A stretch of 64,000 bases of DNA from Gracilaria domingensis. Taxonomy: Eukaryota > Rhodophyta > Florideophyceae > Gracilariales > Gracilariaceae. The notes under the pieces are model-generated. The model ran no database searches. It saw only the letters and a program-made list of their open reading frames with translations, and was not told the DNA's origin. Every line of letters begins with the position of its first letter. The first letter of the stretch is position 1. The position numbers were made by a program, and so were the translations under genes. Below are positions 21,232-30,251 of the stretch, one piece after another. The DNA is taken from contig VCMS01000057.1 of the NCBI GenBank assembly GCA_022539475.1, forward strand, positions 244,811 through 308,810, given 5' to 3'.

Positions 21232-22593
21232 TCAACTTTTGCCTTCGCTACAGCAGGCTCGTCCAGCAATTTTCTTCTGTTTCCAATTCGAGTCAACTTC
21301 GAAGACGCTCTCGCATTCTTCCACGTTCTGTTCCTCAGTCTCGTCGTCCTTTCCCCTGTCTTTTTCCTCTGCCACGAAGTAGCTGCTTGCCGACTCAAAG
21401 ACCTTCATCCCAGCCTCCTGAAAATCCTCTGAAGAGCGCTTTTTCGACCTGGACTTCGTAACAGATATTCCTCCTTGCGACTCCATATCAAACCTTCCAG
21501 CTCCACCTTCATGCCCAAAGTTTCCACTGTAATCAATCGTCCTCGCTGCGGCATTAAGAATCGCTACATCCTCGTTATCAGTACCCAGCCCAAAAACAAC
21601 CGCCCCTACAATAACTTTCTTTCTGTCACGCTCCGAAAGAGTGTAGCATTTCTTGCTCTTATCCGTCTCCATAAACTCCTTAAAATTAAGATTCTTCTGG
21701 CCACTTCGTCGGAAATTAGCAAACGATAAGGACGAAAGTGTGCGAAAACCATTACTAACCGAACGCAAGTACGCACCAGGTCGATATTGGATAGGAGAAT
21801 CTTCCGGAGTGTTCGGTTCATCGAACAAATATTCTAAATCCTGATGTAAACGCAACGTTGCATCGTTATACCTTTTCTCAATTACATTCACCCATTCATC
21901 AACCGTCTTCTTTTTTTTGTCTAGATCAGACCGCCTCGAAATTGTCTGTGACGCTCGGAGATACGCAGGACGGCATTCCAGATCATCACGAATCAGGAGT
22001 ATCAATCTCATAAACTCAGAAAGAGAGAAAGGCTTCTGCTTTGCTTGTTTCTTTTTTGACGTCAATTCTTGTACTCCGGTCAAGTCCAAAGCCGTCGATT
22101 TCGAAAGGCGATTTTTTTTCGTGGGAGTGTCTCTGCTCTTTGCAGGGCTTTCAGCCTTTCTTTTAGAACGAGCACAAGAGCTCTTCCCGCGGGCAACAAG
22201 TTCAGGAAACCGCTTGATCTTCACAGCCGTTTCGGAAGGCGCGCAAGTCGCAATATCGCGCAATGCTGGTATCACTAGCAGTGGTGGATTTCGATACACG
22301 AGTGCCCACTTTTTTTTGAAAGTAGGATAGTTCCAGGCTTTCCCTTCCAGTACAGCTTCGATCGTCGATAGTTTTTTCACAACGCAACTGTCGTAAACAA
22401 ATATCATTAGTTGCGCAATAAGAACAGCTTTTCCAGACGCCGTGTGCTTAAAATGCTGGGATACATCCCAAAACTTGTGCATTTCTCGCAACTTTTCGAC
22501 ACATTGAGAGCACAAAAACACGTAGGCCCTATGCAAGTCAGTGTCTCTTGCGACGGACGCAATGTTTGTGAGTGTAGACGGAGAGGACGTCAT
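21232..22593 (-). CDS. Hypothetical protein, family A member 1
   Basis: A 453-codon intact frame from ATG at 22593 (MTSSPSTLT). I do not recognise it. Visible features: a basic Lys/Ser-rich stretch in the middle (KRKAESPAKSRDTPTKKNR), then FSLSEFMRLILLIRDDLECR, then ISRRSDLDKKKKTVDEWVN, and an acidic C-terminus. The order E-(F/Y)-x-R-L, DD, T-(I/L)-(S/T)-R-x-x-L-D, T-V-D-x-W, followed by an F/Y-N pair, recurs in the protein encoded at 28598-29919. The two therefore look homologous. A mobile-element accessory role is possible because both lie within the hAT-bounded segment. No catalytic motif is evident. Confidence 0.55.
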   Translation of the reverse strand: MTSSPSTLTNIASVARDTDLHRAYVFLCSQCVEKLREMHKFWDVSQHFKHTASGKAVLIAQLMIFVYDSCVVKKLSTIEAVLEGKAWNYPTFKKKWALVYRNPPLLVIPALRDIATCAPSETAVKIKRFPELVARGKSSCARSKRKAESPAKSRDTPTKKNRLSKSTALDLTGVQELTSKKKQAKQKPFSLSEFMRLILLIRDDLECRPAYLRASQTISRRSDLDKKKKTVDEWVNVIEKRYNDATLRLHQDLEYLFDEPNTPEDSPIQYRPGAYLRSVSNGFRTLSSLSFANFRRSGQKNLNFKEFMETDKSKKCYTLSERDRKKVIVGAVVFGLGTDNEDVAILNAAARTIDYSGNFGHEGGAGRFDMESQGGISVTKSRSKKRSSEDFQEAGMKVFESASSYFVAEEKDRGKDDETEEQNVEECESVFEVDSNWKQKKIAGRACCSEGKS

Positions 22594-22887
22594 TGGTCTC
22601 AAAATGTGATTGACGTCACAACTTGCGGAAATGCTGCCTTATTCTGCTACCGAGGAAGCAGTACTCAATTGTGAGAAAGGCGTAAAGGGAAGAGTGTTGC
22701 GTCGTGTCGAAAGAGGTGGTGGGAAGAGCCACGACGAAAGGAAAGAGTAGAAGGAGGAGAGTTGAACCCTTGCCCACCCTGAGTGCGCTCCCTTGGAGCG
22801 CAGAAGCAAACGCAACAATGTGCGCCGGGAGAATAAAACTGCATTTTGGTGAGCTGGACACCAAGTGCTGGAGTCAGTAGATGTCAC
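22594..22887. other. 5' flank of hypothetical gene
   Basis: No gene seen. Presumed promoter of the minus-strand gene at 22593. Confidence 0.3.
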
Positions 22888-22922
22888 GCAGAAAGAATCA
22901 CTACACTAGTGATTTTTTCTGC
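22888..22922. repeat. Strong 16-bp stem hairpin
   Basis: GCAGAAAGAATCACTA, loop CAC, then TAGTGATTTTTTCTGC. The sixteen pairs are complete apart from one G-T wobble. It sits at the left edge of a long run of smaller hairpins and may mark its boundary. Confidence 0.7.
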
Positions 22923-23020
22923 TTGACACACTTTGGTTCCACTGTTTGGGATTGAATCAACGAAATGTGGTGCAAACTCGGTGACGGGAAAACAACAGCC
23001 GCGTCGCGGAAGAGCACCGA

Positions 23021-23796
23021 CAGGGGTGTTCGAACCCTGCTCCCTGCAGGAGTAGGCGCGGTGACAGAACCCTCCGATGAGGTCAACACGAGCCGGGTGT
23101 AAATCCGGGTGACCCCGATCTGGGCGTGCAGTTGGAGGTAAAGGGGGTAGAATTGGCGTAGGTATCCGGATGGGTCCGGCGAGCCACAGCGAGTGGGGGT
23201 ATCCAGCCCAACGGTATGGGACGACAAAAGATTAGCCAGCGAGCCGCACTGCGGAGCACTGACTCGAGATAACGGGAATAAGTCCCGAGACTAATAGGCC
23301 AAACCTGTATGACAGGTCAGAGTATCGAAGAGCCGTAAGACGGAAGTAAAAACAATAGAATAGATAGTAAAGGTGCCGTGACGACGGATTAGTACTCCTC
23401 AGAGATGGAGGTTGGTTGATCAGCCCGGAATTGGGGCGGTATTCCCCAGGATGGGGCTTGTGACCGTGCGCAAGCGGCAAGAAGATCAGAGCCAAAGGCC
23501 TCGTTGAGGTTTACTTCCCATACATTGGCGGCAAGTGCCGCCACTTATATACGGCACTTGAAAATATCAATTAAAATATCTAACTATCCGGCGCAGCCGG
23601 CCAATACACTACAGGTGTGCCCCCGTGGCAGGCTTGCCACGGCGCCCGCGCGATCGGGCCAACTTGGCACACGTGTGCAGAAATACTACCCTTCCTAGGC
23701 ATACCCCAAAATAGGGGCACTAACCCAGTAGCCTCTCATAACCTGAGGTGTCGAAGCCGGTAACGGATCAACAAACTATGAAAAGCACCTCGGTGC
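23021..23796. repeat. Chain of about twenty short GC-rich hairpins
   Basis: No gene fits here, yet almost every 30-40 bases holds a perfect small inverted repeat with a 0-9 base loop. Positions: 23021-23039, 23040-23052, 23071-23082, 23093-23108, 23166-23179 (CCGGA/TCCGG), 23244-23254 (CCGC/GCGG), 23273-23287 (CGGGA/TCCCG), 23303-23317 (ACCTGT/ACAGGT), 23333-23343 and 23376-23387 (both CCGT/ACGG), 23397-23411 and 23499-23509 (both CCTC/GAGG), 23432-23448 (TGGGG/CCCCA), 23527-23542 (GGCGGCA/TGCCGCC), 23588-23600 (CCGGC/GCCGG), 23623-23642 (8-bp stem CCGTGGCA/TGCCACGG), 23644-23659 (GCCCG/CGGGC), 23667-23678, 23704-23717, 23732-23748, 23785-23796 (GCACC/GGTGC). The density suggests a folded RNA, a palindrome-rich organellar or plasmid insertion, or an unclassified mobile sequence. 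Confidence 0.7.
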
Positions 23797-23854
23797 ATCC
23801 CCACAAAGGGCGTTTTGCTCTACACGAAAGAAGCTCCTTTTTGTAAATAGCATC

Positions 23855-23909
23855 AGCTTTTCACAAAATAGTTTCTAAATAGCTTTAGCTTTTCACAAAA
23901 TAGTTTCTA
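23855..23909. repeat. Two 23-bp direct repeats
   Basis: AGCTTTTCACAAAATAGTTT plus CTA occurs at 23855-23877 and again at 23887-23909, a 32-base period. It immediately follows the hairpin chain and could be its right boundary. Confidence 0.7.
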
Positions 23910-24010
23910 TTCTCGCAATTGCGACGAATTCGTAAACACTTCTTTTGCAGTTTCTTGGTGAGAGGTGAGACAGGAGAGGCGGGAGAGTCGGGAGAGGAGC
24001 GTTGCTATAG

Positions 24011-25339
24011 TTGTGCACCACCTCGATGGACAGCCCCGCGCCATGTTCCTGTGCGAAATGCAATCTTGCAACTATCTACGAACCCGATTACATCATCAAC
24101 GCTCAGAGTTTCAACGCTTGCGGGAATGCATTGCAAATCGCTGCATGTCGGAAACGTACAGGAACGGAGCGGCGCAGCACCATGATGATCATGAAATGCA
24201 ATAAGACTCAGAAGGGCTCTTCCCCATTCCCGGATTTCAGCGCGAATCAGCATGCTCCCAGTTGCCGCCAGGAAAACGAGTCGCACCAAAGCAGCTGCTG
24301 CCTTCTTTCAGAACATCGCCATCGAACGCCAACAAAAGCTCAATCCTCGTCTCCCGACCATCCGCCATTCCTCCGCCCCCGTCGTTCGCGCAGCGCAATG
24401 ACCGAAGTCGACCTGCACGCTAACGCCGATTTCCGCCAGTTCTTCATCCCCCCAGCGCATGAAAAGGCCGCACCGTCCACTTCAACAGAACCCCATGCCA
24501 AACAACCAGCCACAGAGAGCAACGACGTGCAGTTCGACACCAAACTCTCAAATCTCTTTGACGGCCTCGTGCCAAATAAGTCACCTTCATCTCCTCCTTC
24601 TGCATGTCAAATTGAACCGGTTCTCGCAAACGACTCTGACGTTGAGTTGGATGCCGAGCTCTCATAGGTCTTCGACAAACCGGCTGTGACGGAGGTATCG
24701 CCCTCCCCGCCACCGTCCGTCGCGCCGCAGCAAAACCACTCTCTAGCACATGCGCATCGAGCCAACTCGAAGCGACTTTCGCTCTCCGCTGCGTACAAGA
24801 AGAAGGGCGCTGGCGACCTGCTTTTCGCTTCGTCAGTAGCGCCCGTGACGACGAAGGCGAAGCCCAAGCCGATCAATGCCGAAGAAACGGAGCCTGCCAC
24901 CGAGGATTCCACCAACGCAACGAGCGAGGGTGATAAAGAGGTTCGAAAGCCGCTCAATGACGGACACAAGTCAGAAGACGTCGCGCCTGCGTCTGCGAGG
25001 GAGCTGATGAAGAGGCGCCTGGCGGCGAGGAATGGCGCGTCCAGGAAACGGCATGCTCCATCAAACTCCTCGTTGATGAACGCATCAAATAACGTGTCGC
25101 TCCCAAAGCCTTCAGAAGGACAATTCCCGTATCATGACAAACACAGGACCAGCAGTTCGCTGAAAGATGCACAATTCGGCACCGCACAGGCGCGCCGACG
25201 CACAGTACACGCCAAAGAGTATCAGCGCGGAAGGGCAACAAGTATAAACAGAAGGGTGAGAAGCGGCTGCGCCGCCTCAGGGGCAGTGGAAAAGCCCGTT
25301 TGGTACAGCCAGCACAGAGTGAACACCCGCACCAAGTGA
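24011..25339 (+). pseudogene. Hypothetical protein with in-frame TAG
   Basis: One frame stays open for 443 codons except for TAG at 24665-24667. Local repeats on both sides of the stop belong together: FDTKLSNLFDG before it, and LDAELS-stop-VFDKP across it. The stop is therefore inside one coding unit, not between genes. The protein is rich in Ser, Pro, Ala and charged residues and carries a basic segment ARELMKRRLAARNGASRKRH. I do not recognise it. It could be a pseudogene with one nonsense codon or a readthrough case. The following DNA continues a similar coding style in shifted frames. Confidence 0.45.
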
Positions 25340-25743
25340 CAATCGTGCGTAGAACGCAGTATAAGAACGCAGTGCGCACACTTGAGCACCTGGGCTTCAC
25401 CTTGGATGAGCAATGTTCCTTCTGGCTCCGCGCGACGAGGTGCAGACCGTCGGGTACGGCCCACTGCTGAAGCGGGCGCTCATGCACGTGGCCGCCGAAG
25501 AACGCACTGCGGCGCAAAGCGCGGCTGCAGACGAGGCGCGCACGGCGCTGATGGAACTGTCCAACGAATACGAGAGCGAAGGCGGCGGATAAAAGAGCGG
25601 TACGCGAACGTGCAAAAAACGTACAACACGTGCTGCATACAGCCGTAAAGGCGCTCGATACCGAAGGTATATCAACGCAGCTGTACATCGATGCACAACA
25701 AACCGATGTAGTTGCAACCACGACGGCGCCTCCGCGGCGATGA
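25340..25743 (+). pseudogene. Frameshifted coiled-coil-like coding remnant
   Basis: Protein-like stretches appear in changing frames: NAVRTLEHLGFTLDEQCSFW, then LLKRALMHVAAEERTAAQ and ARTALMELSNEYESEGGG, then NVQHVLHTAVKALDTEGIS, ending at a TGA at 25741. They look like one alpha-helical protein broken by several indels, possibly the 3' end of the preceding relic. The family is not recognised. Confidence 0.35.
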
Positions 25744-25851
25744 GCAAAGGACGCGGGCTCAGCGCGACACGACCTGCGGCTGCCCGAATGGCGCCTTCCA
25801 TGACCTGAAGCGCCGCCACTAAAAGCGCGGTGTCAGTCCCGACCCGCGTAG

Positions 25852-26250
25852 CTAGCCGTTCCACGCCTCGTTCACGCTGGTGAACCGGCCTGCGTCCAGC
25901 AGCTCCTCGCCGCCCTCCGCGTTCATCGTCGCTGCGCTGTTGGTGGCAGCCGCAGACGTCCTCTTGACCGAGATGTGCGAGCAACTCTGTCTGTTGGCCC
26001 CGCACGTCATAACCACCGCCTGCACGCGAAACCCTTCCAAGACCATCATCCCGTTCTCCGCATCGGCGCCCGACTCTTGCAGTCGGCGACAGGCCGCGGC
26101 GGCTGTGAGCGCAATCTCCGCGGGCGTGGTGCGCTGAAAGCGCACAATATAACGATTCTGGTCGAACAAATGGTGGTGTGAAACGCCTTGCAACTGCTCT
26201 GTATGCGTACAGCACGCCGCTGCCCGTGCTTCAACTCGGCGGCGCTCCAT
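25852..26250 (-). CDS. Hypothetical 132-residue frame
   Basis: ATG at 26250. It contains LFDQNRYIVRFQRTTPAEIAL followed by an Ala-rich helix-like segment and VMTCGANRQSCSHISVKR. No family recognised. GC-rich DNA makes chance frames common here, but the FxxNRYIVRFQRTTPAE string looks like real protein. It may be a fragment of a larger relic that includes 26490-26780. Confidence 0.3.
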   Translation of the reverse strand: MERRRVEARAAACCTHTEQLQGVSHHHLFDQNRYIVRFQRTTPAEIALTAAAACRRLQESGADAENGMMVLEGFRVQAVVMTCGANRQSCSHISVKRTSAAATNSAATMNAEGGEELLDAGRFTSVNEAWNG

Positions 26251-27277
26251 TCGTCAACCCTCGATTGAAGCACGCTTTACTTGTGAACAGTAACGTGTGT
26301 GTTTTCGACATGCAAGGAATCCAGCCCAAGGTTGTTGACAAACGGCGTCAACGAGCGCTTTCAATCAGGTAACGTTAACAGATTCGTTTCGTTGCCCGGT
26401 GTCAGAAGAGAGGGCGACTGTGTGAGTCCGTCGCTGATCAAGTCGTGCGCGCGGAGATCTCGGCCGATGAATAGACCGGAGGCGGCCGATCAGCCGCAGC
26501 TCTTGTTGAGGGTAATCAAGATCGCTTTCCAAGCGCCCATGTCGATGGTCACATGCGTCGCAGCGCTTCCCGAACGGTGACAGGTATAGAGCAGCCGCAA
26601 CTTTTTGTCGCCCTGCACGAAGGTGCCGTTTGATGACAGGCCGCTCGTGCTGATGGACAGCACTCTGTCGGAGCTCTTCACGCTTGGATTGGCGTATTGA
26701 AGGGCTGTGGCCTTCTGCTTGACGCGCACGATCAGCGTGGTCACCGCAGATGATGCGGACACGAGCATTGCGTACCGCATGTCACCAGGTGAACGAAAAA
26801 AGGCGGTACGTCACTGGCGCATCGCTTTATCACTGTGGTGTGTATCTAGTACTGATCCGTAGGACGTACAGAAACATGATAAACCTGGTTTCATTCTCGC
26901 GCTTTATCGCGCGCACATCGAAATAACAACGTGAACCAAACGCGCCCATGTGGGTGTGCAAACGCGCTGAAGACGGCATGCGCTTGCGGCGAGCCTGTAG
27001 AAAGCGTCTGAGACTTCAGTCGATACTCTGCCTGGCGCGCACAGTCAAACAGGTGGAGGAAGGACACTCGATCGTGGTGGGTTGGCAACATGGTGAACAT
27101 TGGGGCGAGGCGGCAAACACACACGCGACTGTGGTCACGGCGGCGGTGCTGGCGATCGGATGGCGGGCGCAAGGCACGGGAATGAAGGGAGATATTTTTA
27201 CGACATGGTGAGCAGGATGTAGCGCGCGCCCAATGGGCGACGCCCATGTTGTTTTTGTGAATACAGAACTGCACAGG
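26251..27277. other. Unassigned DNA with one short minus-strand frame
   Basis: A minus-strand frame at 26490-26780 (SSAVTTLIVRVKQKATALQY to a stop) looks protein-like but is not recognised. It may be the upstream part of the frame at 25852-26250. Nothing else is supported. Confidence 0.3.
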
Positions 27278-27315
27278 TGTCACACGCCCAGCCACTAGTG
27301 GCTCAGCGTGTGACA
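27278..27315. repeat. 38-bp near-perfect palindrome
   Basis: Arms TGTCACACGC and GCGTGTGACA surround a perfect inner palindrome AGCCACTAGTGGCT, with one two-base mismatch on each side. It lies about 100 bases upstream of the lipoyl synthase relic. It could be a dimeric regulator site or a cruciform-forming sequence. Confidence 0.6.
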
Positions 27316-27421
27316 GTGCACTGCAATGAAGAGCTGAAAAGGCCGCCGGCGCCGATCCGCGGACGCCCACGCTCAGCGCTTCTTCGACATACCGCTCGAC
27401 GGATCCTCCGCGCTCATTTCA

Positions 27422-28230
27422 TTGCTTGGGAGTTGCAGCGTGGTGAGCTACGTTGCCGCTTTTCTCCCTGCGCCGCAGATTTTCCACAAGGCGCCAGCCG
27501 CAAGGCGACGAACACGGATTGAGCCAAGCTCCAGCACGGCGCCTCGCACGCCGTCCGTCGACACGCCACAGCCCACTCTGCGCCCAAGGTGGTTCCGCGT
27601 GCCCGCGCCAGACACGTACGCGCCGCACTCTCAGCACGAAGAGCTGAAGAGTTCGCTTCGATCGCGAGGCGTGTACACAGTGTGTGAGGAGGCGGCTTGC
27701 CCCAACATTGGGGAGTGCTGAAACGGTGGCACGGTAACTATCATGGTGCTGGGCGACACCTGCACGCGCGTGTGCCGGTTTTGCGCGCTGAACACGGGGG
27801 CACAGCCGGCGCCTCTGGATGAAGATGAGCTTCTTAATGTGGCGGCAGAGATTGCGCAATGGGGAATCAGGTACGTGGTGCTGACTAGGGTGGAGCGCGA
27901 CGATGGCCGATGGGATTGCGGCTCATTTCGCAAAGACTGTGCAATACATCATGCTAGCCCAACCAGAGGTTCTGGTGGAGTGTCTGGTGGGCGACTTTCA
28001 TGGCGACGAAACCGCGGTGCGTTCGCCGGCGGAGTGCGGCTTAGACGTTTTCGCGCACAATGTGGAGAGGGTGCGACGGCTGCAGCGGCACGTGAGGGAC
28101 AGGCGGGCCAAGTAGGAGCAGAGCCCGATCTCATTACTGTCGCCGCCGAACTCGCATTAGATGCACGCCGGCGCAACCGCAGGCGATTCGTCTTTCGGCG
28201 ACGCCCGCATCGCCGCATCGCGTTGCTTGA
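27422..28230 (+). pseudogene. Lipoyl synthase, broken
   Basis: Lipoyl synthase is a radical-SAM enzyme that inserts sulfur into protein-bound octanoate. Both cluster motifs are visible. The auxiliary CX4CX5C motif is TVCEEAACPNIGEC, followed by TGA where the conserved Trp of ECWNGG should be (27719-27721). The radical-SAM CX3CX2C motif is CTRVCRFC at 27770-27795. Downstream, [15 protein letters not shown] runs into a frameshift near 27905. [31 protein letters not shown] and RVRDRRAK follow in the new frame. That frame stops at TAG where Tyr of the RAxYEQS motif is expected, and only PDLIT remains after it. No in-frame ATG and multiple lesions: a pseudogene. Confidence 0.85.
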
Positions 28231-28597
28231 AACTTTGAAACAGTACGCATTCTGGGCCTCCACCACCGCCCTCCAGCCGCATGTCCTCATCGCCTTCGTT
28301 GAATCCTTCCACCTGCGCCTATCACATCTCTCTGCGCATCGCACCGGCGAGCTTTCTGCTCATGTCACCTTTAATTGCTCCCCGCTCGCATTCACACCAA
28401 CTGCTGCGTCCACCACTGCCGCCGATGTCGCGAACGTCGTCGCTGCCTCGCGCAGACGCTGCATAAGGGAGAGAAAAGCCACATCCTAGCGCTCAACGCC
28501 GAGAAACTGGATACTTTACTCATATGAGCGATGATCGAGGTCCCTCGACAAGACTGTTAATAGAGCGCTGAAGCGTTATACGAATTGCATCCTTCTC
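28231..28597. other. Spacer downstream of lipoyl synthase relic
   Basis: Open frames exist but show no lipoyl synthase C-terminus. Nothing assigned. Confidence 0.3.
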
Positions 28598-29919
28598 CTA
28601 CTCGTCTGTTCCCTTCTCCATTAAAGACTTTGCCTTCTCAATAACGCTCATCGCCTCATTGTTCCAACGCTCCCTAGCATGTAGCGCTTCGTACACCATC
28701 TTGGCTCGCTCTACCGCCTCCAATTCCCTCGCGACAAGCTTGTTCTGCGGCTGCAGAGCCGAAACAATATCTTCAATTCCTGCTGAGTGCTCCGCAGACG
28801 CAGTTCTTCTTTTTTTACGCATGCGCTCATGAAGTAGAGTCGATGTAGAGAGCTGCGGACGCAGACCTTCTCCGATACCCTCTTCTCTCTGTGCCTCTAC
28901 GCTTAGAGCTCTCGTTACAAGAGGTTCCAATACTGGATGTTGCTTTAAAAAGCAGTGGGCGTACATTATATATGTTCGACCTGCTGCGTAATACACAAAT
29001 CGTTCTGGATCTCCCTGTCTGGAGCTCTCAAACTTAGCTTGGCATTTACCATAAAAGCTTTTAAACTCGCCGAACTTTCTCTTTAGCACACCTCCGTCTC
29101 GATGATTCAACTTCACTGAAGGATTGATTGACTCAATGTCACTCAACGTCACTCCTCCACAAAACGTTCTAATTGGTTGCGGTTTAAACTCAACGTTATT
29201 GAATAGAGGTGCAATATGTTCGCTCCAAAGATCTACTGTTTCTGCATCTAACTCTTCTCTTGTTAGAGTTCGCTTCAGCTTCTGAGTGGTAGACGTCATT
29301 CGTGTATCATCGAGCACGTGCAAAAGGCGACAATACTCATTGGCTTCGATCACCGGCCGCCTCCCGTCAATTAGATGTTCATTGCTAGATCGGGTCTCCG
29401 GTTGACCAACTTCTACTTCTCCATCCCTGAAAACGGGCTTATCGCCACTAACCCAATTCACAATCTCCGTCCGTGCGGCATTCCTACTGACTCGGACAGT
29501 AGTAGAATTCAGGTGCACCAATCTGTAGTATTTTGGATTACTACCGTCGTATGAACCATCAACAAGATTGCAGAGAGAAGCCAGCCTATTTTTCTCTGAA
29601 CCATTTTTGTACCAATAACGACACGCTTCGTTGATAGCTTGGCATTTTGCGCTCCGATTACATGGAGCTCTTTTAGCGCCTGCTTGCAATTGGCGGTGTG
29701 AAACTTGTGGGTTTGTAGAAGCTCAATGGCTTGTCTCAGAGTGTTTGGCACTGTATCAGAGAGATTTGATGGCGTTACGAGAAATGGCTCGGAGCGTTGC
29801 AACGTTGGGCTCGTTTCTTGGCTGCCCTGGGCACTAGATGCGCTATTTATCTCGACCTGAGATGTGCTCATGTTGCTCGGTTCTGGAACTTGAACTTCTG
29901 CACCAGCGGAAGAAGACAA
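28598..29919 (-). pseudogene. Hypothetical protein, family A member 2, one frameshift
   Basis: ATG at 29919 (MSSSAGAEVQ) opens one frame, and the main body continues in a second frame that overlaps it between 29689 and 29509. The second frame runs to 28598 (about 350 codons). Motifs: EANEYCRLLHVLDD, LTREELDAETVDLWSE, APLFNN, YAAGRTYIMYAHCFLKQHP, and a helical Lys/Glu-rich C-terminus. The order of motifs matches the protein at 21232-22593. It is transcribed leftward from just inside the right hAT terminus, the position expected for a gene belonging to the hAT element. Whether the shift is an indel, an intron or programmed cannot be decided. Confidence 0.5.
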
Positions 29920-30135
29920 ATGTTTTCAGTTGCAGAGAGAATGCTTGGGTGTTGTTGTTGTCCGTTTTCGTCTGGAGAAAAGCGGAAACTCCAGACGGAA
30001 ACGAACAAACTTTATTTGTTGAACAGCATGACCACAACGTGTTAAGATATGATTGGTTTTCGGTTGGTTTCGCTTTTTTTTACGACAATCTCATCAACTC
30101 GTAGAACGCCCCTTAGTTTGTAACCTATTTGAAGG

Positions 30136-30163
30136 TAGTTAGTCATTCATTGGTACGGGCCTG
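30136..30163 (-). repeat. hAT terminal inverted repeat, right
   Basis: Read inward it starts CAGGCCCGTACCAATG and reaches ACTAACTA after a 4-base insertion relative to the left end. The subterminal TTAGTCATTC is present. Confidence 0.75.
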
Positions 30164-30171
30164 GTTATAAG
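30164..30171. repeat. hAT target site duplication, right
   Basis: GTTATAAG, identical to 11409-11416. Confidence 0.85.
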
Positions 30172-30251
30172 TTGAGGCTTCTGTGTAGAACAACTGCACG
30201 TCTTTGTATATGCTGCGAGACCATTTTCCTCACAATCAATGAGATTCTGAG

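Larger units (their letters stand above)
11417..30163. mobile_element. 18.7-kb segment bounded by hAT termini
   Basis: Both ends are hAT-like. The left end starts CAGGGGCGTACATATG; the right end, read inward, starts CAGGCCCGTACCAATG. Both continue into ACTAACTA and share subterminal TTAGTCATTC motifs (11487-11510 and 30139-30148). A perfect 8-bp duplication flanks the two. Typical hAT elements are 2.5-5 kb, and this one holds about 16 kb of other DNA between the transposase relic and the right end. It could be a macrotransposon (outer ends of two neighbouring copies moving together with the host DNA between them) or an element that accumulated insertions. An assembly join is also conceivable. 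Confidence 0.7.

Noticed and set aside
23021-23052. tRNA-like T-arm (GTTCGAACCC) in the hairpin chain
   Set aside because: The flanking bases do not give an acceptor stem, D-arm or anticodon arm on either strand; it is one hairpin of the chain.
23060-23300. Hammerhead-type ribozyme or group II intron domain V
   Set aside because: CCGATGA resembles CTGATGA and GAGCCGTAAGACGG resembles a domain V start, but the remaining conserved core bases are missing.
28231-28489. C-terminal half of lipoyl synthase
   Set aside because: The frame is open but none of the expected C-terminal motifs are seen after PDLIT.
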